From JAJEBT01 sp965221485 (GTDB lineage Bacteria; Pseudomonadota; Alphaproteobacteria; MPNO01; UBA830), in NCBI GenBank assembly GCA_965221485.1, contig OZ244893.1, positions 1 through 64,000 on the forward strand: a DNA stretch of 64,000 nt. Direction: 5' to 3'. This document shows positions 19,266 to 28,404 of the stretch, piece by piece; within the stretch, counting starts at the first letter, position 1, and each line of letters begins with the position of its first letter. Made by a program: the position numbers and the translations under genes. The notes beneath the pieces are model-generated. The model made no database searches. It was not told the origin of the DNA and was given only the letters and a program-made list of their open reading frames with translations.

Positions 19266-21168
19266 ACGCAGGCAATGGCATGACTATCTTTCGTCATCCC
19301 ACGCACTCTTCGAATGACAGAAAACGGGAAATCTTTCGTCCACGATTTCCCAGATTTGAAACCAGCTCATAAATAATCCCCTCGAGGCCTGTTCCAAATA
19401 AAGCGACACCTTTTATCCAACCCGGGGTCAGCCACATGAACTGAGCATCCCGCCTGTTCCGCGTTTACCCATGTCCATCCGTTCGACTCAACCACATACA
19501 CCTGACCCATGATCACTGGAATACATCAAGCGAACTCACTTAGTACCAGAAAGCACGAAATACAACAAATTAATTTTTTACCACAAGTTTTTGTCTTAAA
19601 ATAGAATTCTTCAGTTGAGCCCACCCATTTGTCGGCAAACTTGAACCAATTGTATCGTGTAACTGAAAATATAATGCCCGGCCCATTTCGACGTGCAACA
19701 CATTTTTTAGTGTGCCCCTATCCCCACCTCAACCATATGTTGATTTGAGGTCAGGCACCAGCAAGTCTTTTTCTGTCACCATGGAAAATATTGCATCACC
19801 AGCGGGCTGTCGCCTTCTGACTGTCTCCGGATGGTGGCAGATCTGCGCGCTCCGCAAAAGATGGGGGATTCGGTGTGCGGCATCGAACAGGAGCCTGGCG
19901 TCTCGACCGGTAGCCGCAGCGAAATTCCACCAATCACGGATCCCTCTATCAGAGCCATGGGCGGCCGAGAAGAAATGGAGCCGCATAATCCGTCTGTCCC
20001 CCAGGGTGATACCGGGTCTGTGCCCTGCGATCGATCAGATGCTGGATCTTCAAGGAAGGCCCAGACACACTTCGGGGCGGTTCCGTCTTCCGTGTTTCGT
20101 CAGTGCGACCCGAATCTGCAAGCCTCGATGGGCGGACAGCGTGGTCGACGCCAGCGGTTCGAAGATCTGCGGTGTCGCGGCACAACCCACAACCGCCGGG
20201 GCTGTGGCGGGTGGAGGTTATTCCGGGGCGGATTGACATCAGTCGAGCGCGGTCGTCACGGGGGAGCGCCGGGTCGGGAACCGGGTTGTCGGGACCATCA
20301 TTGCCAGAGGTTGCCGGGCAGCCCTGTTGTCGATCGTTGATCGGGCAATATGGTTCTGTGACAGGTTCCGGAAAAACCGGCGTCCTCAGATGGAGGGGTG
20401 ACCAAGTCCTGACGAGAGCCCGTCCAGACGCTGGTTCTGACCCTCACGGCGGATACGACAATGCATCGGCCCAACATCAGCCCATCAACAACGCCCCTCG
20501 CGAGCCTCTATGCTGTTCCCGGCCCGGCGGGAACGGAGGGCGGTACGGCATTCTGTCCGCAAAGCCCCCGATCTGGCCTATGACTATCCACCCGGGGCTC
20601 AACTGCTCCCGGGCCTCTACGATCACGGGCCACGGCGGATCCCTGGCGATCGCACCTGTGAAGGGATGTATCGTCCTGCATCGGACACGCACGCGCTCCC
20701 GACCCGGGCTGACAAGAGCCCTTGTCGACAAAGCGGACAAAACAGTTGTGGCACCGGGCCGCCGCAAGAGCGCTACGATCCTGTCGCTTGTGGACAGACT
20801 CTCCTTTCGTCAGCAAGGCACCAGTCTTCACGAGAGCGCGGCTGTTCTCTGCTGCGGCTGCGCCTTCCCTCCCCGACACCCCCTCGCGTCTGTCCGCCAA
20901 TGTTGTGCAACATTGGGGATCAGAGAGGGCCCCTGTTTTCACCGGTCCCGGGATATCCCACTCTGGAACCGGGGAACCTGATGGCGGCGCCCGCCCCTTG
21001 TCCCGGCGGCCATTTCGGTCGATGGCATCCCGGTGCAGGTCTTGCGGGCCTCCCGTCAGCTCCATGACGAACTCCGCCCACGCTTCCCTGTTGGCTCAAC
21101 AAAAGATGATTCATCACCGTTCAGCAGGTTCAAACGCGGGTCCCGAGATGTGCTAAGTTGAGAAGATT
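19266..21168. other. 1.9-kb gap without a recognisable gene; AT-rich upstream patch
   Basis: I see no gene I can support. Open frames exist on both strands up to about 290 codons, but their products are rich in Arg, Pro, Gly and Cys with no recognisable motif, as expected for GC-rich non-coding DNA. From about 19,540 to 19,720 the sequence is markedly AT-rich, unlike everything nearby, with runs such as AATTAATTTTTTACC. It lies upstream of the giant repeat gene and is the likely site of its promoter and a leader of several hundred bases. From 19,750 to 21,160 the composition returns to GC-rich, and this part may be decayed coding DNA. Confidence 0.5.
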
Positions 21169-22584
21169 ATGCGGACATGGACTGTCGTCTTTTTCCTGGT
21201 CTTGGTGATTGTGGCCTTGGCCCCGCCCGCAACCGTGGCATCGTCCGCGTCCGCGGTGCCCGGGTCTCGCGCGCAGATCAATCTTTCTTTTGCTCCGCTC
21301 GTTAAGAAGGCCGCGCCGGCGGTGGTGAACATCTATACGAAACGGCTGGTCCGCACACGCCGCGCTCCCATTTTCGACGACCCGTTCTTCCGCCGCTTCT
21401 TCGGAGACCGGTTCCCGTTCGGTCAGCAAGAGCGGCAACGGGAACAGAATTCCCTTGGCTCCGGTGTCATAGTCCGCCCTGATGGCCTGATTGTGACCAA
21501 TCACCACGTCATAGAAAATGCCGACGAAATCACGGTTGTCCTTTCCGATCGACGCGAGTACGACGCACGGGTTGTCCTTCGTGACGAACGGACTGACCTC
21601 GCGATCCTGCGCATCAATGTGCAGCGCGAGCGCCTGCCTTATCTCGAGCTCCGGGATTCCGACACGCTGGAGGTGGGAGATCTTGTTCTCGCGATCGGCA
21701 ACCCGTTCGGTGTCGGGCAAACAGTGACCACTGGTATTGTGTCAGCCTTGGCGCGCGCGGCGCGAGGCATCACGGATTTCGGATTTTTCATCCAGACCGA
21801 TGCAGCCATCAACCCCGGGAATTCCGGAGGCGCGCTGGTCAGCGTGGACGGCAAGCTGGCCGGTATCAATACCGCTATCTATTCTCGTGGTGGAGGCTCC
21901 AACGGTATCGGCTTCGCGATTCCCGCCAACATGGTGGCAACCGTCATTGAGGGTGTGGATGAGGGCGGAATCGTCCGTCCCTGGCTCGGGGCACGGGCGC
22001 AGCAAGTCGATCCGGCCATTGCGGCCAGCATGGGGCTGCGTCGACCACGCGGCGTCCTCGTCAACAGTGTTCATCCCCTTGGCCCGGCCGGACGTGCCGG
22101 GCTGAAGATCGGCGATATTGTTGTCGCGGTGGATGGACGCGAGATCAGCACCGGAGACGAACTGCGCTTCAGGGTTGCGATGAATCCGGTCGGATCGACG
22201 ATGGCCCTTGACATCATTCGCGACGGAAGAGAGCGCCGCCTGACAGTCGTGCTCCAGCAGCCTCCGGCCGTTCCTCCCATCAATCGGACGTTGATCAAGG
22301 GTCGCAACCCGTGTGCCGGTGCTGTTGTCGGCAATCTGTCACCGGCCCTTGCCTATGAGCTGTCGATGGATCCCGAAAAAACCGGGGTCATCATTCTTCA
22401 GGTCCAGCCGGGTTCCCATGCCGATCAGATCGGACTGAAAGAGGGCGACATTCTGCTTCGTGTCAACGGCCGCAAGGTTGACCGTGTGAAGGAACTCCAG
22501 GACAGTCTTTCCGCTCCGGCGGACCGGTGGCGTATGGAGGTAGAACGCGGGGGGCAAGTCTTGCGAGTGTCAATTCAGGGTTGA
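21169..22584 (+). CDS. Deg/HtrA-family periplasmic serine protease with two PDZ domains
   Basis: A 471-residue protein beginning with a hydrophobic signal segment (residues 4-24) that would send it to the periplasm or anchor it in the inner membrane. The trypsin-like domain has the full catalytic triad: His113 in TNHHVIENA, Asp143 in DERTDLAIL and Ser219 in NPGNSGG. Two PDZ domains follow, at about 265-350 and 365-465, the latter with GLKEGDILLRVNGRKV. This is the DegP/DegQ/MucD layout, and the length is normal. It degrades or refolds damaged envelope proteins. The gene opens a compact operon: the next reading frame starts on the TTGA that contains its stop codon. I cannot say which of the Deg paralogues it is, so no symbol is given. 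Confidence 0.93.
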   Translation: MRTWTVVFFLVLVIVALAPPATVASSASAVPGSRAQINLSFAPLVKKAAPAVVNIYTKRLVRTRRAPIFDDPFFRRFFGDRFPFGQQERQREQNSLGSGVIVRPDGLIVTNHHVIENADEITVVLSDRREYDARVVLRDERTDLAILRINVQRERLPYLELRDSDTLEVGDLVLAIGNPFGVGQTVTTGIVSALARAARGITDFGFFIQTDAAINPGNSGGALVSVDGKLAGINTAIYSRGGGSNGIGFAIPANMVATVIEGVDEGGIVRPWLGARAQQVDPAIAASMGLRRPRGVLVNSVHPLGPAGRAGLKIGDIVVAVDGREISTGDELRFRVAMNPVGSTMALDIIRDGRERRLTVVLQQPPAVPPINRTLIKGRNPCAGAVVGNLSPALAYELSMDPEKTGVIILQVQPGSHADQIGLKEGDILLRVNGRKVDRVKELQDSLSAPADRWRMEVERGGQVLRVSIQG

Positions 22585-23900
22585 GGCGATTGGCGGCCAG
22601 GGAACCGGAACTTTTCGAATCGGAAGGGTCTCGCCCCCTGGCGGACCGGTTGCGGCCCGACCGCCTCGGAGACGTACTGGGGCAGGATCATGTATTGGGT
22701 CCGGAGGCTCCCATCGGACGCATGATCAGGTCCGGCCAGATCACGTCCACGGTTCTGTGGGGCCCCCCAGGCAGCGGCAAGACCACAATCGCACGCCTGC
22801 TGGCGCAAGCAGTGGACCTTCATTTCGAACCCTTGTCGGCAGTATTTTCCGGCGTTGCAGACCTTCGCCGGATCTTTGGCGCCGCCGAAAAACGCCGCGG
22901 TACCGGTCAGCAAACCCTGCTGTTTGTCGATGAAATCCATCGCTTCAACCGTGCGCAACAGGACGGTTTCCTGCCTTATGTCGAAGATGGAACCGTGATC
23001 CTTGTCGGAGCCACCACGGAGAATCCTTCGTTCGAACTGAACGGCGCTCTCTTGTCGCGCTGCAGGGTGATAGTTTTGAATCGCCTCGATGACGAGGCGC
23101 TGGAGGCGCTGCTGACCCGCGCCGAGTCTGTGCTTGGTCATGATCTCCCGCTGAAACCGGAGGCGCGGTCCGCATTGCGGGCGATGGCGGATGGTGATGG
23201 ACGCTATCTTCTCAACATGGTTGAGGCCCTCTCGGGATTTGAGGCGACCCGGCCGCTATCCACCGAGGATCTCGTGAGAAGTGTCCAGAAGCGTGCACCA
23301 ATCTACGACAAGTCGCAGGAAGAGCACTACAATCTGATCAGCGCGCTGCACAAGTCGCTCCGCGGATCGGATACGGATGCGGCCCTTTACTGGTTGGCCC
23401 GGATGCTGGCAGGAGGTGAGGATCCGCGCTACATCGCGCGGCGGCTCGCCCGCTTCGCGGTCGAAGACATAGGGTTGGCAGACCCCGACGCACTGCCCCA
23501 GGCCCTGGCTGCCTGGGAGGCCTATGAGCGGATCGGATCGCCCGAAGGCGAACTGGCACTTGCGCAGAGCGTCGTCTATCTGGGCACGGCACCCAAGTCC
23601 AATGCCGTGTATCGCGCATATTCAGAAGCCGGCCGTGCGGCCCGTCAGACCGGATCGCTCGCACCTCCGAAGCATATACTCAACGCACCCACGAAACTGA
23701 TGAAGGATCTCGGATACGGAAAAGGCTATGTTTATGATCACGACACCCGGGACGCATTCTCGGGCCAGGATTATTTCCCTGAAGGCATGGAACGGCAAAC
23801 CTTCTACGAGCCCCGTGATCGCGGTTTCGAGCGCGAGATCCGAAAACGTCTCGACTACTGGAACCGGATGAGAGTCCAGGCCGGGAAATCACCGGGTTGA
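22581..23900 (+). CDS. rarA: RarA/MgsA-type AAA+ ATPase (replication-recombination factor A)
   Basis: A 439-residue AAA+ ATPase related to clamp-loader subunits, which acts at stalled replication forks. The N-terminus has the family hallmark RPLADRLRPDRLGDVLGQDH. Walker A is GPPGSGKTT (61-69) and Walker B is LLFVDEIHRF (about 113-122). The helical and tetramerisation regions complete a normal length, with KGYVYDHD and EGMERQTFYEP near the C-terminus as in other RarA proteins. I chose the TTG at 22581, which overlaps the protease stop as TTGA. An ATG at 22527 is possible but would add residues encoded inside the protease gene. It is followed after four bases by crcB. Confidence 0.93.
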   Translation: MRRLAAREPELFESEGSRPLADRLRPDRLGDVLGQDHVLGPEAPIGRMIRSGQITSTVLWGPPGSGKTTIARLLAQAVDLHFEPLSAVFSGVADLRRIFGAAEKRRGTGQQTLLFVDEIHRFNRAQQDGFLPYVEDGTVILVGATTENPSFELNGALLSRCRVIVLNRLDDEALEALLTRAESVLGHDLPLKPEARSALRAMADGDGRYLLNMVEALSGFEATRPLSTEDLVRSVQKRAPIYDKSQEEHYNLISALHKSLRGSDTDAALYWLARMLAGGEDPRYIARRLARFAVEDIGLADPDALPQALAAWEAYERIGSPEGELALAQSVVYLGTAPKSNAVYRAYSEAGRAARQTGSLAPPKHILNAPTKLMKDLGYGKGYVYDHDTRDAFSGQDYFPEGMERQTFYEPRDRGFEREIRKRLDYWNRMRVQAGKSPG

Positions 23901-23904
23901 GCGA

Positions 23905-24279
23905 ATGAGGGATTATCTCATGGTTGCGCTGGGTGGCGCCGTCGGAGCGATGGGACGCTACTTCGTTGCGTCTGCACTGGTCCGGGTCGAGGGCTTCCCC
24001 TGGGCAACCCTGACTGTCAATGTGACGGGATCTTTTTTCATGGGACTTCTTGCCGGACTTGTGACCGCAGCCTGGTCTGCTTCTCCCGCTGTTCGCTTGT
24101 TTCTGATGGTTGGCGTCCTCGGAGGCTACACCACGTTTTCGGCGTTTTCCCTCGAGGTTGTTTCCCTGACCGAGCAGGGACGCTGGGATCTTGCGCTGCT
24201 CTATACCGGACTGTCGGTTGTTCTGTGTGTGGCCGGACTGGCTTGCGGCCTCTGGCTCGCAAGGCTGGTCGCCTCGTAA
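23905..24279 (+). CDS. crcB: CrcB/Fluc fluoride channel
   Basis: A 124-residue protein of four hydrophobic segments, the normal size for the Fluc fluoride exporter, which works as a dual-topology dimer in the inner membrane. Family signatures are NVTGSF (39-44) and GGYTTFSAFSLE (73-84), containing the phenylalanine and polar residues that line the fluoride path. There is no room for a fluoride riboswitch: the start lies four bases after the rarA stop. Expression therefore must depend on the operon. The stop overlaps the next start in TAATG. Confidence 0.95.
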   Translation: MRDYLMVALGGAVGAMGRYFVASALVRVEGFPWATLTVNVTGSFFMGLLAGLVTAAWSASPAVRLFLMVGVLGGYTTFSAFSLEVVSLTEQGRWDLALLYTGLSVVLCVAGLACGLWLARLVAS

Positions 24280-25238
24280 TGACAGTCCGCAACATACCGG
24301 TTGCTGAAGACGATGCCGGTGTGCGTCTTGATCGCTGGTTCCGGCGCTACTTTCCCGGACTGACCCATGCACGGCTGCAGAAGCTGCTGAGGACCGGGCA
24401 GATCAGGGTTGACGGCAGTCGCGTCCGATCGTCCGTGCGCGTTCAGCCGGGACAGCTGGTTCGTATTCCTCCCCAGGCAAATGACGATTCCGGCGATCAC
24501 ATGAGGACGATCCCGTCAATCACAGGTGAGGACAGGGCCTGGATGCGATCGCTCATAATTCACGAAGACGCGGCGATCATTGCGCTCAACAAGCCACCCG
24601 GCATACCGGTTCAGGGCGGGATCAGGACAACCCGGAACCTGGATGATCTTCTCCCGGCTCTGGTGGGTCAGGGAGAAGACAAACCTCGCCTGGTTCATCG
24701 GCTCGACCGCGATACCAGCGGCGTGCTTTTGCTGGCCCGCAGGGCATCCATGGCCTCGTCGCTGGCCCGTGCATTCCGGAACCGCGATGTTTTCAAGACC
24801 TACTGGGCGCTGGTGGCGGGTGTTCCGCAACCCGGGGAAGGTGTCATTGAGGTGCCGCTCCGCAAACGCGCGGGACACGATGGGTATGAACTGGTGGTGC
24901 CGGATCCGGACAGTGGCCGTGACGCCGTGACCGAGTATCGCGTTGCCAACAGGCTGGGAACCCGGATTTCCTGGCTGGTGCTGAACCCTCGGACCGGAAG
25001 GACTCACCAGTTGCGGGCTCATTGCGCTTTGATGGAAACACCGATCATCGGCGACCGCAAGTATGGCCGCGGACAGGAATCGGGATCCAGTCCAATCGCC
25101 GAGGGGCTTCACCTTCATGCCCGGGCGATCACGTTCCCGCATCCGTCGGGCGGGACGATAACAGTGTCTGCGCCGTTGCCGGTTCACATGGCTGAAACAT
25201 GGCAGGCGCTGGGCCTGGACCCGGAGGCAGAGCCTTGA
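24279..25238 (+). CDS. RluC/RluD-type 23S rRNA pseudouridine synthase
   Basis: A 319-residue enzyme that isomerises uridines in large-subunit rRNA. An N-terminal S4 RNA-binding domain spans about residues 14-75 (VRLDRWFRRYFPGLTHARLQ). The catalytic domain has the motif HRLDRDTSG at 140-148, with Asp143 as the expected catalytic residue, and RTGRTHQLRAHC further on. The start ATG overlaps the crcB stop (TAATG), which supports this start over an in-frame upstream codon at 24225. In other alphaproteobacteria this position is occupied by an RluC homologue, but the exact target uridines cannot be read from sequence. Confidence 0.9.
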   Translation: MTVRNIPVAEDDAGVRLDRWFRRYFPGLTHARLQKLLRTGQIRVDGSRVRSSVRVQPGQLVRIPPQANDDSGDHMRTIPSITGEDRAWMRSLIIHEDAAIIALNKPPGIPVQGGIRTTRNLDDLLPALVGQGEDKPRLVHRLDRDTSGVLLLARRASMASSLARAFRNRDVFKTYWALVAGVPQPGEGVIEVPLRKRAGHDGYELVVPDPDSGRDAVTEYRVANRLGTRISWLVLNPRTGRTHQLRAHCALMETPIIGDRKYGRGQESGSSPIAEGLHLHARAITFPHPSGGTITVSAPLPVHMAETWQALGLDPEAEP

Positions 25239-25927
25239 CGGACGGCAGGCTCAGGTTGGCTGCTTTTGATCTCGACGGGACCCTGCTTGACAGCATCCCG
25301 GCAATCACGGAAGGCGTCCGCATCTGCTGGGAGGCGCTCGGGTTCCCCGAGGTGGAGACCCGGGCGATCCGAAGCATCATCGGACTTCCGTGGGAAGAGG
25401 GGGTCAGGAAGTTGATGCCGGGTGCTGGTCCGCGGGAAGTTCGGATGATCCAGGATTACTATGCTGCGATCGTTCGCGGCGAGCGACCCCGTCCCCCTCG
25501 ACCGCCCGAGCGAATTTTTCCCGGCGTCGAATCCCTGCTGGACCGCCTTGAGGCTGAGGGCTATTTGCTCGCCATCGTGACCAGCCGGTCCAGCCGGCGA
25601 CTTCCTGAACTCCTGTCACGCAACGGTCTCGCAGACCGGTTCGTTTCAGTGCAGACGGCGGACCTTGGTCCGGGCAAACCCAACCCGCATCTGTTGCTGC
25701 AGGCCATGCGGATCGCCGGTGTCGAGACGCATGATACGGTTATGATCGGCGATACGATCTATGATGTTCAGGCCGGAGTGAATGCAGGGACCCCGGCCAT
25801 CGGGGTGTCCTGGGGGGTCCATGGCGAGGTTGAACTGAGAGAGGCTGGTGCGGGCGCTGTTGCCCATGCGATCGAGGATCTTTTTGATCTTGTTGAACAG
25901 GCAGTGACGGAAGCACGGGCTGCGTGA
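25235..25927 (+). CDS. HAD-superfamily hydrolase, phosphoglycolate-phosphatase-like
   Basis: A 230-residue HAD subfamily IA phosphatase. The nucleophile motif is FDLDGTLLDS (Asp12, with Asp14 as acid-base), motif II/III regions are IVTSRSSRR and GKPNPHLLL, and the Mg-binding motif is MIGDTIYDVQAG. I chose the TTG at 25235 because a GGAGG lies seven bases before it and it overlaps the rluC-like stop. An ATG at 25199 would place 36 bases inside the upstream gene. The substrate is unknown. Location between the pseudouridine synthase and ATP12 is a conserved alphaproteobacterial arrangement (recalled knowledge). Confidence 0.87.
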   Translation: MTDGRLRLAAFDLDGTLLDSIPAITEGVRICWEALGFPEVETRAIRSIIGLPWEEGVRKLMPGAGPREVRMIQDYYAAIVRGERPRPPRPPERIFPGVESLLDRLEAEGYLLAIVTSRSSRRLPELLSRNGLADRFVSVQTADLGPGKPNPHLLLQAMRIAGVETHDTVMIGDTIYDVQAGVNAGTPAIGVSWGVHGEVELREAGAGAVAHAIEDLFDLVEQAVTEARAA

Positions 25928-26622
25928 AACGATTTTACAGAACCGTGTCTCTGGTTCCGGAAGCGGGTGGCGTGAGCGTCCATCTGGATGGACGCCCGCT
26001 CAGAACGCCTGCCAGAAAACTGTTGCAGCTTCCGACCAGGGAAGCGGCGGCGGCTATCGCGCAGGAATGGTCGGAGGCGGGCGACGAGATTGATCTCCAA
26101 CTCATGAGGCTGACCCGCCTCGCCAACAGCGCGATTGACAGGGTGGCCAGTGACCGTATTTCCGTGCTGAACGACATGATGCGTTATGCGGAAACCGATC
26201 TTGTATGTTATCGCTGTGACTCGCCAGCAGAATTGCGGCAGCGTCAGGATCACGCCTGGTCACCGTTGGTGGAGTGGATATATCGCCGCTATGGCGTTGA
26301 ACTGCAGGTGGTGACAGGTATCCTCCCCCGCGCCCAATTACCGGAAACGTTGAGACGAATGGAGGCGGTCGTTGACGGTTACGGCGATTTCAGTCTCACA
26401 GGTCTTCATGCTGCCGCGACGGCATCCGGTTCAATGGTGATCGCCCTGGCGCTTGCGGGCGGTGAACTTGATGCGGCCACAGCCTGGGGAGCGGCGCTGG
26501 TTGACGAATTGTGGCAGGTGGAGGCGTGGGGTGTAGACGAAGAAGCGGAGCAACGCCGACAAGGCCTCATGGCTGATATCCACGCGGCAGCTTCGCTGCT
26601 TTCCCTTTGCGACGGAGCCTAG
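25924..26622 (+). CDS. ATP12-family F1-ATPase assembly chaperone
   Basis: A 232-residue protein of the ATP12 family, which binds the alpha subunit during F1-ATPase assembly in mitochondria and alphaproteobacteria. Recognisable features are MKRFYRTVSLVPEAGGVSVHLDGRPLRTPA at the N-terminus (shown in part: FYRTV, LDGRPLRTP), MRYAETDLVCYRC in the middle, and the C-terminal WGAALVDELWQVEAWG with DEEAEQRR. Start is a GTG overlapping the preceding stop (GTGA), so it is the last gene of the operon. A hairpin lies just after its stop. Presence of this family is one of the better taxonomic hints in the window. Confidence 0.92.
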   Translation: MKRFYRTVSLVPEAGGVSVHLDGRPLRTPARKLLQLPTREAAAAIAQEWSEAGDEIDLQLMRLTRLANSAIDRVASDRISVLNDMMRYAETDLVCYRCDSPAELRQRQDHAWSPLVEWIYRRYGVELQVVTGILPRAQLPETLRRMEAVVDGYGDFSLTGLHAAATASGSMVIALALAGGELDAATAWGAALVDELWQVEAWGVDEEAEQRRQGLMADIHAAASLLSLCDGA

Positions 26623-26623
26623 T

Positions 26624-26659
26624 CTGGCTGTACCACAGTCTGCCGTAATAGACTGCCAG
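26624..26659 (+). terminator. Hairpin after ATP12, possible terminator
   Basis: CTGGC (26624-26628) plus AGTCT (26637-26641) are together complementary to AGACTGCCAG (26650-26659), giving ten base pairs with an eight-base bulge and an eight-base loop. It begins two bases after the stop. There is no U-run, so it may act in Rho-dependent termination or RNA stability instead. Confidence 0.35.
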
Positions 26660-26764
26660 TCGCGATGCCAGGCACCGCGTCCCGTATGTCCTGACCTGTC
26701 GGGACCATGTCCGTGTTTCAGTTTATTGGTAAGCCGTTCCAGAGCTGTGCAATTCCTTAATATT

Positions 26765-28082
26765 TCGCCATAATAAAACATTCGAATCAGCGTCACGGTC
26801 TGAGGATATAATTCCATTCTCCATGGAACCTGTCGTGTCGGATCGCGAGCTGTTCCGGTTGCTCCTCTCTGACCTTCGCACCGGGTGAATATGCAGTGTC
26901 ATCGATATCGGACGGGATCGTCAGCTCCGTCCCGGTTGCGGGAGCGGCGATCAGCTGGACAATCACCTGTTGACTGAGGAGCGGTCGGCCCCGCCAGTTC
27001 CGGGTGATGTGGCAGAACATGCGATGCCCGATCCGGTTCCACCTGCTCGTTCCCGGAGGGAAATGACAGAAAGAGACGGCCAGTCCAGTTTCATCGGACA
27101 GCTGCTGCAATTCGTATTTCCAGAGCCGGTTCCGACGGCTGTTCGAACCGCCACCATCGGCAATAACCAGAAGCCTTGATGCGTCGGGACAAAGGGGCCG
27201 TCCCATGGTGCGCCACCAGCGGCGCAGGGACTCGACGGCGAACCTGGTCGTGTCTTGATCGATCCCGACACTGACCCAACCGGAACGGGCTGTGATGTCA
27301 TCGATGTCATGGGGGATCGCCTTGCCGGGATCCCGATCAGGGAACTCATGGACCTGGATGGGCTCGGGCTGGCCCCCGGGAGGCCTGTCCCGGCCGCCAT
27401 TGCGATCAGTCCCCACCTGTTGTTTCTTGTTGGTATCAACGTAAACTACCGGCTGACCAAGGCGCTGGAACGCGCGTACACGCCGGTTGATGCGGTGGAA
27501 CTGGGCATCGCGATCCGGGTATTGCCGACCCTCACGGGGCTTGCGTTTTGATTGCAGACTGTATCCGAGATCATGGAGCAGACGGTTGACGGTGCGCTCG
27601 CCCACCGGATGCCCCGCAGCCGTCAGGGCGCGGGCCAGCTCTGCCGCACTCTTGCAGGTCCACCGCAACGGAGTTTCCGGATCCCCACGGGCCAGCGGTT
27701 CCAGCTGCCGTTCCAGCGCCGGAACCAGATCCTTGTCCTGATCTGTGAGGCGTTTGCGCCCCCCGCCCGGCCGACGCAGCCGGCCCCGCTCCAGAGGGAA
27801 CGGGCCGTCATACTCTTCAGGCGCCGTGATTCCCGCTTCCAGTTCCTTCAGGCCAGCCCGGATCGTGCTCCGGGACAGGCCCGTGGCCTCGGCAACGCGA
27901 GAGATCCCGCCGCGCCCGAGGGCATGGGCCTCCGAGGCGGCCCACAGACGACGGCTGAGTTCGTCCAGAACCGGCCGAAGCATCCGGTATTTTTCCCGCA
28001 ATTTTTCCCGCAGGGTGTCCACATCATGCCACATGGCGGCATGAATAGAACTTCACAAAATATGGGTTAATTATTTTGGCGA
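26765..28082 (-). mobile_element. ISAzo13-type insertion sequence, copy 1
   Basis: An element of 1,318 bp bounded by imperfect inverted repeats: TCGCCATAATAAAA at 26765 and the complement of TCGCCAAAATAATT ending at 28082. I defined the ends by aligning both copies in this window; similarity stops at these points and both copies have exactly the same length. It carries one intact transposase gene. I could not see a convincing target duplication in the flanks (AATATT before, TAATAG after). The exact edges could be off by a few bases. Confidence 0.75.
26793..28034 (-). CDS. ISAzo13-family transposase (copy 1)
   Basis: A 413-residue transposase. The N-terminal part has a helix-turn-helix (GISRVAEATGLSRSTIRAGL, about 42-61). 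The DDE domain shows SGWVSVGIDQDTTRFAVES, RLLVIADGGGSNSRRNRLW, SFCHFPPGTSRWNRIGHRMF and NWRGRPLLSQQVI, which match the ISAzo13 (Rhodopirellula-type) family. The acidic residues in IDQDT, IADGG and the Glu-replaced region near IGHR are candidates for the catalytic centre; the usual Glu there (IEHR) appears as Gly, as also in copy 2. The frame is complete and nearly identical to copy 2, so the copies parted recently. Its activity is uncertain because of that substitution. Confidence 0.9.
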   Translation of the reverse strand: MWHDVDTLREKLREKYRMLRPVLDELSRRLWAASEAHALGRGGISRVAEATGLSRSTIRAGLKELEAGITAPEEYDGPFPLERGRLRRPGGGRKRLTDQDKDLVPALERQLEPLARGDPETPLRWTCKSAAELARALTAAGHPVGERTVNRLLHDLGYSLQSKRKPREGRQYPDRDAQFHRINRRVRAFQRLGQPVVYVDTNKKQQVGTDRNGGRDRPPGGQPEPIQVHEFPDRDPGKAIPHDIDDITARSGWVSVGIDQDTTRFAVESLRRWWRTMGRPLCPDASRLLVIADGGGSNSRRNRLWKYELQQLSDETGLAVSFCHFPPGTSRWNRIGHRMFCHITRNWRGRPLLSQQVIVQLIAAPATGTELTIPSDIDDTAYSPGAKVREEQPEQLAIRHDRFHGEWNYILRP

Positions 28083-28404
28083 TAATAGTTTATTTGACCT
28101 CAGCCTGTGGTATCATCGGTCATTTTGGCGCACTCGCCGGCTGACGGATATTGGTGATCCAGGGGCCTTTTGAACCGGCCGGTCGGCTGTCGGCCGAAAC
28201 CACCTGTTCTTGCAGAGGCTCGACGTTATGGGACCGGCCACGAACCGATCCTTCTGCAGCTGCGGCGTCAACTCGGGCGGCGAGGCGTATATCGCGGACG
28301 CTTGTGGCCGACACCCACCGACGTAGCGGCGCTGAAGCCTTCCAAGTTGTGGAAGTGGAGAACCATCATCGCGAACGTTCCGCATTCTCTGCCGCGACAG
28401 GGTC
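28083..28404. other. Gap between IS copy 1 and the hlyD remnant
   Basis: I recognise no gene here. Short frames on both strands lack motifs. This stretch probably represents decayed DNA between the insertion sequence and the secretion-gene remnant. Confidence 0.4.

Noticed and set aside
20150..20200. tRNA-like GGTTCGA sequence
   Set aside because: No matching acceptor, D or anticodon stems around it.
20103..21067. Overlapping frames of 185-292 codons on both strands
   Set aside because: No motif, no ribosome-binding site, and competing frames of equal length on both strands, as expected by chance in GC-rich DNA.
23880..23910. Fluoride riboswitch before crcB
   Set aside because: Only four bases separate the rarA stop from the crcB start.
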